This document shows, piece by piece, positions 14,872 through 24,718 of a stretch of 64,000 bases of DNA. Position numbers and translations under genes: made by a program. This stretch comes from Roseovarius sp. (lineage in GTDB: Bacteria; Pseudomonadota; Alphaproteobacteria; Rhodobacterales; Rhodobacteraceae). How positions within the stretch are numbered: position 1 is the first letter of the stretch; each line of letters begins with the position of its first letter. The stretch spans positions 16,115-80,114 of the forward strand of contig JACIYT010000012.1 in NCBI GenBank assembly GCA_014359765.1, in the 5' to 3' direction. The notes beneath the pieces are model-generated. The model was not told the DNA's origin. It saw only the letters and a list, made by a program, of their open reading frames with translations, and searched no databases.

Positions 14872-17800
14872 ATGCGCATCCTCCTGCCCATTGCGCTTCT
14901 GCTGCTGACGCTTCTCGGCCTGCCGCTGGCCGCGCAGCCGGCCGGGGATGACGGCCCGGGCTTTCTCGAGCGGCTGCTCGAGGACAATCTCTCCGCCGCC
15001 GGGCGCGAGGTGCGCATCCGCGGCTTTGCCGGCGCGCTCTCGTCGCGGGCGACGATGGAGGAGCTCACCATCGCCGATGCCGAGGGCGTCTGGCTGCGCC
15101 TCTCGGGCGTCACGCTCGACTGGTCGCGCGCGGCGCTCCTGCGCGGGCGGGTCGAGGTCAACCGCCTCGCGGCGCAGGAAATCGCGGTCCTCCGTCCGCC
15201 GCTGCCGGGCCCCGACATCACCCCCGAGATGGCCGAGGCGCAGCCCTTCTCGCTGCCCGAACTGCCGGTCTCGATCAATATCGGCGCACTTGCCGCAGAG
15301 ACGGTGATCCTCGGCGCGCCGCTTCTGGGCGAGGAAATCCGCCTCACGGTTGCGGGCGCGCTCTCGCTCGGGTCGGGCGAGGGGGCGGCACGGATCGAGG
15401 CGCGCCGGCTCGACGGGCGCGGCGCGGTCACGCTCGACGCGGGCTTTGCCAATGCGAGCCGGGTGCTCGCCCTCGATCTGCGGGCGCAGGAGGCCGCGGG
15501 AGGGATGGTGGCGACGCTCCTCGGGCTGCCCGGCGCGCCGGCGCTCGTGCTCGAGATCGCCGGCACCGCGCCGCTCGACGATTACGCCGCCGATATCCGG
15601 CTGGCCACCGGGGGCATCGACCGGCTGACGGGCCGCGTCGCCATCACCGCCCCCGCAGGGGGCGATGCGCGTTTCTCGGCGCGGATCGACGGCGACCTGA
15701 CCCCGCTTCTGGCCGGTGAATTCCACCCCTTCTTCGGCCCCGAAAGCGCGCTCGTGCTCTCGGGCAGCCGCAGCGCCTCGGGCCGCACCGAGATCGACCG
15801 CCTCACGCTCGAGGCCGCGCAGATGCGGCTCTCGGGCCGCCTCACCCTCGACGCCGCGGGCTGGCCGGAGGCGTTCGATCTCACCGGCGAGATCGGCAAT
15901 GGCGCGGCCCCCGTGCGCCTGCCCCTGGCCGGCCCGCCCACCGAGATCGCCGCCGCCACGCTCGCCGCGCGCTATGACGCCGCACGCGGCGACCGCTGGC
16001 GCGCCGAGGCCATGATCGCGGGGCTCGCCCGGCCCGATCTGCGGCTCGAGACCGCCCGCATCAACGCGCGCGGCACGCTCAGCCGCACCCCGCCGCGCGG
16101 CATCACCGCGCTGGCCGAACTCACGCTCGCGGGCCTTGCTCCCGCCGATCCCGCGCTCGCGCTGGCCACCGGCCCCGGCCTGACCGGCCATGCCTCGCTC
16201 GACTGGCGCGCGGGCGGGCCGCTGATGCTGCGCGGCTTTCGCATCATCGCGGGCGATGCGACGCTCGCGGGCGCCGCCGAGATCGCCGCGCTGGCCGAGG
16301 GCCTGCCCGTCACCGGCCGCGCGACGCTCGTGGCGGAGGATCTCGCCCGGTTCGCCCCCCTCGCGGGCCAGCCGCTCGAAGGGCGCGCCAGCGCCGCGCT
16401 CGCGGGCTCGGGGACGCTGTTGGGCGGGGCGTTCGATATCGCGCTCGGTGCCGAGACCGAGGGACTCGCCCTCGGCATTGCCCAGCTCGACCCGCTGATC
16501 GCGCCCCCCGGCCGGCTCGATCTCGCCGCAAGGCGCGACACCACCGGCACCGCGCTCGAACGGCTGCACATCGAGAACGCCGAATTCACCGGCACCGCCC
16601 GGGGCCGCCTCTCGGGCACGAGCGGCGCGCTCACCGTCACCGCGCGCCTCGCCGATCTGGGCCTCGCCGACCGCCGCCTTGCCGGGCCGGCGCGGCTTGG
16701 CGGCGATCTCGGCTGGCAGGCGGGCGGCGAGGTGACGCTAACGGGTTTCGAGCTGGCGGCCATGGGGGCCTCGGTCGCGCTGAGCGGCACCCTCGCCCCC
16801 GAGGCGCCGGGCCTGCCGGTCGCGGGCCGCCTCACCGCCGATGTGGCCGATCTTTCGCGCTTTGCCGCGCTCACCGGGCGGCCCCTCGCAGGGCGCATCC
16901 GCGCCACGATCGAAGGCCGCGGGCAGATCGAGACGCAGACCGGTGCGCTCACCGTTGAGGCCGACAGCACCGGCCTTGCCACCGGCATCGCGCAGCTTGA
17001 CCCGTTCATCCTGAGCCCCGGCACGCTCGCGCTCGACGCCGAACATGACGGCACCACGACGACGCTCAACGCGCTCCGCCTCGCCTATGACAAGGTGCAA
17101 CTGACCGCCTCGGGCGCAGGCGAGATCGCGGCGCAGACCGGCAGCCTGAGCTTCGACGGTGCGCTCGACGATCTCGCCCCGCTCGATCCGCGCCTCTCGG
17201 GCGCGGGCGCCGCGCGCGGCACCATCGCGCGCGATGCCGAGGGCCTCATCACCCTCACCGATGTGACCGCCGAGGCCATGGGCGCGCGCCTTGCCGCCAC
17301 CGGCACGGTCGATCCCGAGGCACCGGCCGCCACCGGGACGCTATCGGCGCGGATCGCCGATCTGGCGCGCTTCAACGCGCTGACCGGCCAGCGCCTGCGC
17401 GGCAGCCTCGAACTCGACGCCGAAGGCACGGGCACGGGCGCGGGCGAGACGCTGCGCCTCAAGACCACGCTCCGGGGCCGCGACCTCGCCACCGGCATCG
17501 CCGATCTCGACCGCCTCATCGCCGGTCAGCTTGACCTGAGGGCCGAGGCGGGCCGCACGCCCGAGCGCATCGAGATCACCACGATCCGCCTCGCCACACC
17601 ACAGATCACCCTCGATGCCGCGGGCGACGGGGCGGGCGGGCCGGTGACGATCGACCTGCGGCTTGCCGATCTCGGCCGCTTCGTGCCCGGTTTCGGCGGC
17701 CCCCTCGCCGCGCGCGGCGCGGTCACGCTCATCGGCCCCGAGGCGCGCCGGATCGGCCTCGCGCTCGATGCCAGCGGGCCGGGCGGCACCACCGCGCGCG

Positions 17801-19122
17801 TCTCGGGCGATGTGCTCGATCATGGCGCGCGGCTCGATCTTGCCGCGTCGGGGCGGCTGCCGCTTGCCCTCGTCAACCGCTTCATCCAGCCCAATTCCCT
17901 CGCCGGCACGGCGGAATTCGACCTGCGCGCGCAGGGCGCGCCCGCGCTGGCCGCGCTATCGGGCACGGTGCGCAGCACGGGCGCGCAGGTATCCCTGCCC
18001 GATGCCGGGCTCGCCATTGACGACCTTTCGGGCAGTGCCACGCTGGGGCAGGCGCGGGTGCAGACCGATGTCACCGCGCGCCTGCGCGATGGCGGCACGG
18101 TGCGGGTGAGCGGCCCCGTGTCGCTCGAGCCCGGCCATGTGGGCGATCTGACGGTGACGCTTCTGGACACGGTGCTCACCGATCGGCTGATCTACAGCAC
18201 GACGGCCCGCGGCATGGTCACGGTGAACGGTCCGCTCGCGGGTGGTGCGCGGATCGGCGGCGAGATCACGCTGGCGCAGACCGATATCCGCATTCCCTCG
18301 GGCCTCGGCCCGGCCTCGGTCGCGCTGCCCGATCTGCGCCATGTCCACGAGAGCCCCGCCTCGCGCCTCACCCGCGAACGCGCCGGCCTGCTGAAGGCGC
18401 CGAGCGAGAGCGCCCCGGCCCGGCCCTTTGCTCTCGGGCTCATCGTCAACGCGCCGTCGCGGATCTTCGTGCGCGGGCGCGGCCTCGATGCCGAACTCGG
18501 CGGGCGGCTGCGCATCGGCGGCACCAGCACCAATGTCATGCCCGCGGGCTTCTTCGAGCTGCGCCGCGGCCGTCTCGACATTCTCGGCAAGCGCCTCACC
18601 CTGACCGAGGGACGCGTGAGCATGCAGGGCTCGCTCGATCCGTGGCTCCAGTTCGTCGCCGAGACCGCGATCGAGGACGCCGATGTGCAGGTCATCATCG
18701 AGGGGCCGGCCAGCGCCCCCGAGATCCGCTTTGCCGCCACGCCGGATCTGCCGCAGGACGAGATCGTCGCGCGGCTCATCTTCGGGCGCGGGCTTGACAG
18801 CATTTCCCCGATCCAGGCGGCGCAACTGGCCTCGGCGGTGGCCACGCTCACCGGCGGCGGCGGCGGCGGCGATCTGGTGGGGCGGCTGCGGGGCGGGCTC
18901 GGGCTGGCCGATCTCGACGTGAGCCAGAGCGCCGACGGGGACACGCAGGTGAGCGCCGGGACCTATGTTTCCGACCGGATCTATACCGAGGTGGTCGCCG
19001 ACAGCGCCGGCAAGCAGCGGATCAATCTCAATCTCGACCTCAACCGCTCGCTCACCGTCAAGGGCGGCGCCTCGACCGACGGCGACACCGGCATCGGCAT
19101 CTTCTTCGAGCGCGATTACTGA
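14872..19122 (+). CDS. tamB: Translocation and assembly module protein TamB (DUF490)
   Basis: A 1416-residue inner-membrane-anchored periplasm-spanning protein, partner of TamA. It has an N-terminal membrane segment (LLPIALLLLTLLGLPLA), a very long beta-rich region expected to form the lipid-channel groove, and a C-terminal DUF490 domain ending IGIFFERDY. The middle holds three repeats with exact 170-residue spacing: L-x-R-F at residues 491, 661 and 831, each followed about 45-70 residues later by a GIA-x-LD-x-LI motif (see findings). A degenerate copy starts near 934. The stop overlaps the convergent transsulfuration gene by 7 bp. Length and context make the call secure. Confidence 0.95.
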   Translation: MRILLPIALLLLTLLGLPLAAQPAGDDGPGFLERLLEDNLSAAGREVRIRGFAGALSSRATMEELTIADAEGVWLRLSGVTLDWSRAALLRGRVEVNRLAAQEIAVLRPPLPGPDITPEMAEAQPFSLPELPVSINIGALAAETVILGAPLLGEEIRLTVAGALSLGSGEGAARIEARRLDGRGAVTLDAGFANASRVLALDLRAQEAAGGMVATLLGLPGAPALVLEIAGTAPLDDYAADIRLATGGIDRLTGRVAITAPAGGDARFSARIDGDLTPLLAGEFHPFFGPESALVLSGSRSASGRTEIDRLTLEAAQMRLSGRLTLDAAGWPEAFDLTGEIGNGAAPVRLPLAGPPTEIAAATLAARYDAARGDRWRAEAMIAGLARPDLRLETARINARGTLSRTPPRGITALAELTLAGLAPADPALALATGPGLTGHASLDWRAGGPLMLRGFRIIAGDATLAGAAEIAALAEGLPVTGRATLVAEDLARFAPLAGQPLEGRASAALAGSGTLLGGAFDIALGAETEGLALGIAQLDPLIAPPGRLDLAARRDTTGTALERLHIENAEFTGTARGRLSGTSGALTVTARLADLGLADRRLAGPARLGGDLGWQAGGEVTLTGFELAAMGASVALSGTLAPEAPGLPVAGRLTADVADLSRFAALTGRPLAGRIRATIEGRGQIETQTGALTVEADSTGLATGIAQLDPFILSPGTLALDAEHDGTTTTLNALRLAYDKVQLTASGAGEIAAQTGSLSFDGALDDLAPLDPRLSGAGAARGTIARDAEGLITLTDVTAEAMGARLAATGTVDPEAPAATGTLSARIADLARFNALTGQRLRGSLELDAEGTGTGAGETLRLKTTLRGRDLATGIADLDRLIAGQLDLRAEAGRTPERIEITTIRLATPQITLDAAGDGAGGPVTIDLRLADLGRFVPGFGGPLAARGAVTLIGPEARRIGLALDASGPGGTTARVSGDVLDHGARLDLAASGRLPLALVNRFIQPNSLAGTAEFDLRAQGAPALAALSGTVRSTGAQVSLPDAGLAIDDLSGSATLGQARVQTDVTARLRDGGTVRVSGPVSLEPGHVGDLTVTLLDTVLTDRLIYSTTARGMVTVNGPLAGGARIGGEITLAQTDIRIPSGLGPASVALPDLRHVHESPASRLTRERAGLLKAPSESAPARPFALGLIVNAPSRIFVRGRGLDAELGGRLRIGGTSTNVMPAGFFELRRGRLDILGKRLTLTEGRVSMQGSLDPWLQFVAETAIEDADVQVIIEGPASAPEIRFAATPDLPQDEIVARLIFGRGLDSISPIQAAQLASAVATLTGGGGGGDLVGRLRGGLGLADLDVSQSADGDTQVSAGTYVSDRIYTEVVADSAGKQRINLNLDLNRSLTVKGGASTDGDTGIGIFFERDY
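16342..17530 (+). repeat. Internal 510-bp (170-residue) repeats in tamB
   Basis: Protein-level repeats begin at 16342, 16852 and 17362, exactly 510 bp apart, with starts LARFAPLAGQPL, LSRFAALTGRPL and LARFNALTGQRL. Identity is partial, so they are old duplications. Confidence 0.75.
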
Positions 19123-20282
19123 TCCGGCGCGGCGATGCCCTGCCCCGCCAGCGCCTGTGCCAGATCGTCGCGCAGATCGGCCACATCCTCGATCCCGACC
19201 GAAAGCCGGATGAGGTTTTCGGGGATGCCGGTATCCGGCTCGATGCTGTGGCGATGCTCTGCCAGGCTCTCGACACCGCCGAGCGAGGTCGCGCGCTGAA
19301 AGAGCTTCAGCCGCCCGACCACCCGCAGCGCATCCGCCCGGTCGCCCCGCACCAGGAAGGACAGCAGGTAGCCAAAGCCCCCCGTCATCTGCCGCGCCGC
19401 GACCGCGTGGCCCTCATGGCCCTCGAGCCCCGGATAGAGCACCGCCGCCACCCCCTCATGCGCGGCGAGCCATTCGGCCAGGATGCGCGCGCTGGCGCAC
19501 ATCCGTTCCACCCGCAGCGGCAGCGTGCGCATCCCCCGCATCAGGAGCCACGCCTCGATGGGCCCGAGGATCGCGCCCGCATCGTGGCGGTCGTTGGCGA
19601 TCTCGCCCCAGATCGGCAGGCCCGGCTCGCGGCAGGACAGCACGCCGGCCAGCACGTCCGAATGGCCGTTGAGGGCCTTGGTGGCCGAATGCATCGAGAT
19701 ATCCGCCCCCAGATCGAGTGCCCGCGTCAGAACCGGCGTCGCCGCCGTGCCATCGACGACCAGCACCGCGCCCGCCTTGTGCGCCATGCCCGCCGCCGCC
19801 GCGATATCGACGCAGCGCAGCCATGGGTTCGACGGCGTCTCGATCCAGACCATGTCGGCCGAGGACCGGCACGCCTCGGCCAGCGCGCCCGCATCCGACG
19901 CCTCGACCTCGTCGAGAAGGATCGCGCGGCGCACGCAATACTCGCGCACCCATTTCAGCGTGCCCCAGTAGATGCCGGTCTGCATCACCACCCGCGCGCC
20001 CGAGGGCAGCGCGCGAAACACCGCCGCCACCGCCGCCATGCCGGAGGGAAAGAGCAGGCTCGCCGCCGCGCCCTCGAGCTGCCGGATCACCTCCTCGGCC
20101 TGGCGCATTGTGGCGTTGTGATCGCGCCCATAGACATTTTCGGGGCGCAGGAGCGCGTAATCCTCGCCGCGCAGATAGGTGGTGGCGAGGCTGATCCCCG
20201 GCACCACGCCGCCCGTCGCCGCATCCGAGGCGCCCGCCGCCTGCGCCGCAATGGTGGCCTGTGCCTTGTCGCTGTCCTTCAT
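19116..20282 (-). CDS. PLP-dependent trans-sulfuration enzyme (cystathionine beta-lyase type)
   Basis: A 388-residue Cys/Met-metabolism PLP enzyme. The cofactor lysine is in [13 protein letters not shown], the PLP phosphate/ring region in [13 protein letters not shown] and [12 protein letters not shown], and the C-terminal [14 protein letters not shown] motif is typical of the family. The start is set at 20282, where AGGA precedes ATG; the longer frame to 20357 runs far into anmK. The first bases overlap the anmK stop by 4 nt (ATGA), making an anmK-linked operon. Whether it is a beta-lyase, gamma-synthase or gamma-lyase cannot be decided; the Ser-x-Thr-Lys and Gly-Gly-Val-Glu motifs suit a beta-lyase. 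Confidence 0.85.
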   Translation of the reverse strand: MKDSDKAQATIAAQAAGASDAATGGVVPGISLATTYLRGEDYALLRPENVYGRDHNATMRQAEEVIRQLEGAAASLLFPSGMAAVAAVFRALPSGARVVMQTGIYWGTLKWVREYCVRRAILLDEVEASDAGALAEACRSSADMVWIETPSNPWLRCVDIAAAAGMAHKAGAVLVVDGTAATPVLTRALDLGADISMHSATKALNGHSDVLAGVLSCREPGLPIWGEIANDRHDAGAILGPIEAWLLMRGMRTLPLRVERMCASARILAEWLAAHEGVAAVLYPGLEGHEGHAVAARQMTGGFGYLLSFLVRGDRADALRVVGRLKLFQRATSLGGVESLAEHRHSIEPDTGIPENLIRLSVGIEDVADLRDDLAQALAGQGIAAPDQ

Positions 20283-21391
20283 GTTCCTGCCCCTTCCATG
20301 GGCCGGCTCAGCACCCCACCCGAGACCGCCGCCCGCACCCCCGTCGTGCCCGGGCACGAGGTGGGCAGCCCCCGCGCCACCCGCACCGCCAGATAGCCGA
20401 ATGCCTGCGCCTCGAGCATGTCGCCGTCAAGCCCCATATCCTCCACCGCCATCACCGGACAATCGAGCACCGCGCCCAGCATCGCCATCATCACCGGGTT
20501 GCGCCGCCCGCCGCCGGTGACCAGCACCCGCTCGGGCGGCATGGGGCAATGCGCCATCGCGCACCGCACCGACCAAGCCGCCATCGCCGTCAACGTCGCC
20601 GCCGCGTCGGCATCGCCCAGATCCCCCACCAACGCGATCATCTCGGCAAACGCATCGCGGTCGAGCGATTTGGGCGGCAACCGGCGGAAATACGGCGCCG
20701 CGAGAAAGGCGGCGAGCACCTCCTGCGCCACCTCGCCCTGCGCCGCCAGCGCGCCATCGCGATCGAGAGGCGCGCCGCGCCGCGCGCGCATCAGATCATT
20801 GAGCGGCGCATTGGCCGGCCCGGTGTCGAAGGCCAGGATCGCGCCGGCCTCCTCGGGCCGGGCATGACGCGGATCGACCCAGGTCAGGTTGCCCACGCCG
20901 CCGAGATTGAGAAAGGCCAGAGGGCGTTCGGCCCCGATCCATTTCGCGCAGGCGAAATGGTAGAATGGCGCAAGCGGCGCCCCCTCGCCGCCCTGCCGCA
21001 CATCGGCGCTGCGGAAATCCCACACCACCGGCAGGCCGAGCCCCGCCGCCAACCGCGCGCCATCCCCCGCCTGATGCGTGCCGCGCCCCTGCGGCTCATG
21101 CGCCAGCGTCTGGCCGTGAAATCCGACAAGCTGCGCGCCCTCGAACCCGGCCAGCACCTCCAGATGCGCGGCCTCCACCACCGCCGCTGCCGCCGCCACC
21201 TCCGGCGTGCCCGGCCAATGGCCGCGCGCGGCGTGCAAAATCGCCTGTTCCTCGGCCGTGTAGGGCCGATAGGCCGAGGCGCCAAAGCCAAGGATCGCGT
21301 GGCCGTCGGTCTCGACCATGGCCGCATCCACCCCGTCCAGCGAGGTGCCCGACATCGCGCCGAGCGCCCGGAGTCTGCCGCGCGTCAACAT
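20279..21391 (-). CDS. anmK: Anhydro-N-acetylmuramic acid kinase
   Basis: Converts recycled 1,6-anhydro-N-acetylmuramic acid to MurNAc-6-phosphate in cytoplasmic peptidoglycan recycling. The 370-residue protein has the ATP-binding [14 protein letters not shown] near residue 12, [17 protein letters not shown] in the substrate site, [11 protein letters not shown], and [13 protein letters not shown]. Length matches the family. The start at 21391 follows an AAGGAAAAGG box; upstream extension would overlap tyrS. It is divergent from tyrS and coupled by a 4-nt overlap to the trans-sulfuration gene. No murQ etherase is nearby. Confidence 0.94.
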   Translation of the reverse strand: MLTRGRLRALGAMSGTSLDGVDAAMVETDGHAILGFGASAYRPYTAEEQAILHAARGHWPGTPEVAAAAAVVEAAHLEVLAGFEGAQLVGFHGQTLAHEPQGRGTHQAGDGARLAAGLGLPVVWDFRSADVRQGGEGAPLAPFYHFACAKWIGAERPLAFLNLGGVGNLTWVDPRHARPEEAGAILAFDTGPANAPLNDLMRARRGAPLDRDGALAAQGEVAQEVLAAFLAAPYFRRLPPKSLDRDAFAEMIALVGDLGDADAAATLTAMAAWSVRCAMAHCPMPPERVLVTGGGRRNPVMMAMLGAVLDCPVMAVEDMGLDGDMLEAQAFGYLAVRVARGLPTSCPGTTGVRAAVSGGVLSRPMEGAGT

Positions 21392-21395
21392 GGCC

Positions 21396-21424
21396 TTTTC
21401 CTTCGCCCCACGACTGCCTATACA
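21396..21424 (+). promoter_or_regulatory. tyrS promoter
   Basis: TTTTCC (21396-21401), 17-nt spacer, TATACA (21419-21424), about 30 nt before the tyrS ATG. The -10 box is close to consensus; the -35 is weak and begins within 5 nt of the anmK start on the other strand. Confidence 0.5.
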
Positions 21425-21454
21425 TGCCGCGCAATCGCTGACAGGACAAGCACC

Positions 21455-22702
21455 ATGACCTATCGCCCGAAATCGGATTTCCTGCACATCATGCAGGCGC
21501 GCGGCTATCTCGCCGATTGCACCGATCTCGAGGGGCTCGATACGGCGCTGCGCGCGGGGACCGTCACCGCCTATATCGGCTATGACGCGACGGCGAAATC
21601 GCTCCATGTCGGGCATCTGCTCAACATCATGATGCTGCGCTGGTTGCAGAAATGCGGCCACCGCCCGATCACGCTCATGGGGGGAGGCACCACCAAGGTG
21701 GGCGATCCCTCGTTCCGCTCGGACGAACGCCCGCTGCTCAGCCCCGCGCAGATCGACGCCAATATTGCCGGGATGCAGCGCGTCTTTGACCGCTACCTGT
21801 CCTATGATGATGGCGCGGCGCTGATGCTCAACAATGCCGCGTGGCTCGACGGGCTGAACTATCTCGATTTCCTGCGCGATATCGGGCGGCATTTCTCGGT
21901 CAACCGGATGCTCAGCTTCGAAAGCGTCAAGTCGCGGCTTGACCGCGAGCAATCGCTCAGCTTCCTCGAATTCAACTACATGATCCTGCAAGCCTATGAT
22001 TTCCTGGAGCTTTACCGCCGCCACGGCTGCATCCTCCAGATGGGCGGCTCGGATCAATGGGGCAATATCGTCAATGGTATCGACCTCACCCGCCGGGTGC
22101 TCGATGCGGAGGTCTATGGCCTCACCTCGCCGCTGCTGACCACCTCGGACGGGCGCAAGATGGGCAAATCGGCGGGCGGGGCCGTCTGGCTCGATGGCGA
22201 TCTGCTCAGCCCTTACGAGTTCTGGCAGTTCTGGCGCAACACGACCGATGCCGACACGGGCCGCTTCCTCAAGCTCTACACCGAATTGCCGGTCGAGGAA
22301 TGCGAGCGGCTCGGCGCGCTGGCCGGGGCCGAGATCAACGAGGCCAAGATCATCCTCGCCAACGAGGTGACCGCGCTGCTGCACGGGGCGGAGGCGGCGC
22401 AGGCCGCCGAGGCCACCGCGCGCGAGGTCTTCGAGAAGGGCGGCATGGGCGATGACCTGCCCACGCTCGAGCTGACCGAGGCAGAGCTTGCGGGCGGCCT
22501 GTCCATCGTGCAACTGATCGTGCGCGCGGGGCTGGCGAAATCGGGCAAGGAGGCCAAGCGCCTCATCGCCGAGAATGGCGCGCGGCTCGACGATGCCCCG
22601 ATCACCGATCCCGGTCTCATGCTCGACGCGCCCGCGCTCGCCGCGCCGATCAAGCTCTCGGCGGGCAGGAAGCGCCATGCGCTGGTGAAACGCGCCGGCT
22701 GA
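21455..22702 (+). CDS. tyrS: Tyrosyl-tRNA synthetase
   Basis: Charges tRNA-Tyr. The 415-residue class I synthetase has the HIGH-type motif HVGHLLN near residue 52 and a KMSKS-type motif KMGKS near 235. The tyrosine/ATP site segments [12 protein letters not shown] and [17 protein letters not shown] are present. The C-terminal S4-like RNA-binding domain starts near 350 ([24 protein letters not shown]). ATG 21455 is preceded by AGGA at suitable distance. It is transcribed alone, divergent from anmK and convergent with aroB, with twin hairpins in between. Confidence 0.97.
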   Translation: MTYRPKSDFLHIMQARGYLADCTDLEGLDTALRAGTVTAYIGYDATAKSLHVGHLLNIMMLRWLQKCGHRPITLMGGGTTKVGDPSFRSDERPLLSPAQIDANIAGMQRVFDRYLSYDDGAALMLNNAAWLDGLNYLDFLRDIGRHFSVNRMLSFESVKSRLDREQSLSFLEFNYMILQAYDFLELYRRHGCILQMGGSDQWGNIVNGIDLTRRVLDAEVYGLTSPLLTTSDGRKMGKSAGGAVWLDGDLLSPYEFWQFWRNTTDADTGRFLKLYTELPVEECERLGALAGAEINEAKIILANEVTALLHGAEAAQAAEATAREVFEKGGMGDDLPTLELTEAELAGGLSIVQLIVRAGLAKSGKEAKRLIAENGARLDDAPITDPGLMLDAPALAAPIKLSAGRKRHALVKRAG

Positions 22703-22715
22703 CCCGCGCGCGGAA

Positions 22716-22762
22716 CCGATTTCCTCATGGGAAATCGGACCGAAGTCCTGAAAGGACTTCGG
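22716..22762. terminator. Twin hairpins between convergent tyrS and aroB
   Basis: Two adjacent perfect inverted repeats: CCGATTTCC/GGAAATCGG (22716-22724/22730-22738) and CCGAAGTCCT/AGGACTTCGG (22740-22749/22753-22762). Without long T-runs but symmetrical, they fit a bidirectional terminator, as at 2256-2318. Confidence 0.75.
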
Positions 22763-22769
22763 CGCGGCG

Positions 22770-23900
22770 TCAGGGTGTCAGGCAGGCCATGCCCCGGCGG
22801 GATGCCTCCAGCACCTCGTGCACCGCGTCGAGCGGCACGTCGGCGGTGACGAAGGCCTCCCCGATCCCGCGCGCCAGCACGAAGCGCAGCCGGCCATCCA
22901 CCACTTTCTTGTCCTGCCCCATGAGCCGGATCAGGTCATCGCTGTCGGGCAATTCCCCTTCGATATCGTGCAGATCGACCTTCATCTTCATGTCGCGCAG
23001 ATGGGCACGCACGCGGCCTGGTTCCTCTTGCGAACACAGCCCCAGCCGCGCCGAGAGCGAAAAGGCCAGCGCGCAGCCGATCGCCACCCCCTCACCATGC
23101 AGGAGCCGCGCCCCGTCATATTGCGTGGCCGCCTCCAGCGCATGACAGAATGTATGGCCCAGATTGAGCAGCGCACGCTCGCCCTGCTCGGTCTCGTCGC
23201 GCGCGACGATTTCCGCCTTCATCTCGACCGACCGTTTCACGAGATGGATGCGCGCCGACAGATCGCCCGCCGCGGCGCGTGATCCGTTGACCTCGAGCCA
23301 TTCAAAGAACGCGTGATCCCCCAGCAGCCCGTATTTCACCACCTCGCCGTAACCGGCCCGGTAGTCACGGGGCGCGAGCGTGTCGAGCACCGCGGTATCG
23401 GCCAGCACGAGCGAAGGCTGATGAAAGGCCCCGATCAGGTTCTTGCCCTGCAAGACGTTGATCCCGGTCTTGCCCCCCACCGAACTGTCCACCTGCGCCA
23501 GCAGGCTGGTCGGCACCTGCACGAAGCGCACGCCGCGCCGCAGGATCGCGGCGGCAAAGCCCACCAGGTCGCCGATCACCCCGCCGCCGAGCGCCACGAC
23601 GATATCGCCGCGCTCGATCTTCTCCTCGAGGAGCCATTCCGCGACCCGTTCCAGATATGGCCAGGATTTCGTCGCCTCGCCGGCGGGCAGGCTCAGGCTC
23701 GACAGGGAAATCCCCTGCTTCTGCAGCCCCTCGCGCAGCGATTCGAGGTGCAGCGCCGCCACATTCTCGTCGCTGATCACGGCGAGGCGCGGGCGTCCGA
23801 GCAGCGGCGCGATGCGCGCCCCCGCCTCCTGCAACAGCCCCGGCCCGATCGCCACGTCATAGGCCCGCGCGCCCAGCCCCACATGCACCGTCTCGATCAT
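22770..23900 (-). CDS. aroB: 3-dehydroquinate synthase
   Basis: Second step of the shikimate pathway, NAD- and metal-dependent. The 376-residue protein has the NAD site [20 protein letters not shown] near 98-117, [19 protein letters not shown] near 130-148, the metal/substrate segment [16 protein letters not shown], and [13 protein letters not shown] (metal histidine) near 249-258. The start overlaps the aroK stop by 4 nt (ATGA), so aroK and aroB are translationally coupled as in many proteobacteria. The 3' end faces tyrS across a twin hairpin. Confidence 0.97.
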   Translation of the reverse strand: MIETVHVGLGARAYDVAIGPGLLQEAGARIAPLLGRPRLAVISDENVAALHLESLREGLQKQGISLSSLSLPAGEATKSWPYLERVAEWLLEEKIERGDIVVALGGGVIGDLVGFAAAILRRGVRFVQVPTSLLAQVDSSVGGKTGINVLQGKNLIGAFHQPSLVLADTAVLDTLAPRDYRAGYGEVVKYGLLGDHAFFEWLEVNGSRAAAGDLSARIHLVKRSVEMKAEIVARDETEQGERALLNLGHTFCHALEAATQYDGARLLHGEGVAIGCALAFSLSARLGLCSQEEPGRVRAHLRDMKMKVDLHDIEGELPDSDDLIRLMGQDKKVVDGRLRFVLARGIGEAFVTADVPLDAVHEVLEASRRGMACLTP

Positions 23901-24457
23901 GCCACCTTCTCCAGGACATCGGGGCGGGTGGCCAGCGCCTCGGCCACCCGCTCTGCCATTTCCGCAATTGTGTATTCGGGCCGCGCGCTCACCCGCAGAT
24001 CGGCCAGCGCATAGACCGGCACCCGCGCCTCGTAGATCGCGCGCAGCGTTTCGCGTGGTTGGGGCGTGCGCAGCAAGGGTCTGGTATTCTTGCCCCTGAC
24101 CCGGTTCCAGAGCAGATCGAGATCGGCATCGAGCCAGACCGAGACGCCCTTTTGCGACATCAGCCGCCGGTTGCCTTCGCTGAGAAACGCGCCGCCCCCC
24201 GTGGCCAGCACCCCGCGATGCGTCTCGAGCAGGCGGTCGATGACCTCGGTTTCGCGGCGGCGAAAGAACGCCTCGCCGTCGCGCTCGAAGATCTCGGCGA
24301 TCGTCATCTGCGCGGCCTTCTCGATCTCCGCGTCCGAATCGATGAACGGCACCCCGAGCCGTGCCGCGAGCGCCTTGCCCACGGCGGTCTTGCCCGCGCC
24401 CATCATGCCGACGAGGACCACGGATTTCTTCAGTTTCCAGCCGCTGCAAGCCGCCAC
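23897..24457 (-). CDS. aroK: Shikimate kinase
   Basis: Phosphorylates shikimate with ATP. A P-loop GMMGAGKTAVGK sits about 20 residues from the proposed start; the shikimate-binding DSDAEIE, FRRRETEVI and TGGGAF motifs and a lid arginine segment (RGKNTRPLL) follow. No ATG is well placed. I chose GTG 24457 (186 aa), which has AGGGGAG 8 nt upstream. TTG 24484 (195 aa) with GAGGA 7 nt upstream is an equal alternative. Longer frames run into the divergent genes. It is coupled to aroB by a 4-nt overlap. Function is secure, start uncertain. Confidence 0.9.
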   Translation of the reverse strand: MAACSGWKLKKSVVLVGMMGAGKTAVGKALAARLGVPFIDSDAEIEKAAQMTIAEIFERDGEAFFRRRETEVIDRLLETHRGVLATGGGAFLSEGNRRLMSQKGVSVWLDADLDLLWNRVRGKNTRPLLRTPQPRETLRAIYEARVPVYALADLRVSARPEYTIAEMAERVAEALATRPDVLEKVA

Positions 24458-24568
24458 GCCCGGCGCTCCCCTGCCTGTTTGCAAAGTTTTTTCCTCAATG
24501 GCGTGATATTTTCGGGAATGCCAGTTATATATATGCCAAACACGGCAGGCAAACAGGCAGGGCAGTTC

Positions 24569-24718
24569 ATGCTTCGGCTCTTCAAATGGCTGATTTACCT
24601 CGCGGTTCTGGGGGTGATCGCGCTTGCGGCCTATGCCTTTCTGGGACCGTTCTTCGGGGCGGATTTCTCGCCCTCCCAGACCGAGATCCGCCAGGATGTC
24701 ACGCTTGAGGCACGCTAG
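24569..24718 (+). CDS. Small single-pass membrane protein (49 aa)
   Basis: A 49-residue ORF: one hydrophobic helix (about 6-28, LIYLAVLGVIALAAYAFLG) preceded by basic residues, then a short tail FFGADFSPSQTEIRQDVTL predicted to be periplasmic. An AGGGCAG box precedes ATG. The next gene begins inside it (24696), a 23-nt overlap in another frame. I recall similar proteins next to xerD in related genomes, which supports real coding, but no function is known. The AT-rich stretch just before it (around 24527-24538, TTATATATATG) may hold the promoter. Confidence 0.65.
   Translation: MLRLFKWLIYLAVLGVIALAAYAFLGPFFGADFSPSQTEIRQDVTLEAR

Noticed and set aside
20261..21454. An N-terminal extension of TyrS by about 400 residues
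   Set aside because: It is antisense to anmK, and TyrS has its usual start and ribosome site at 21455.
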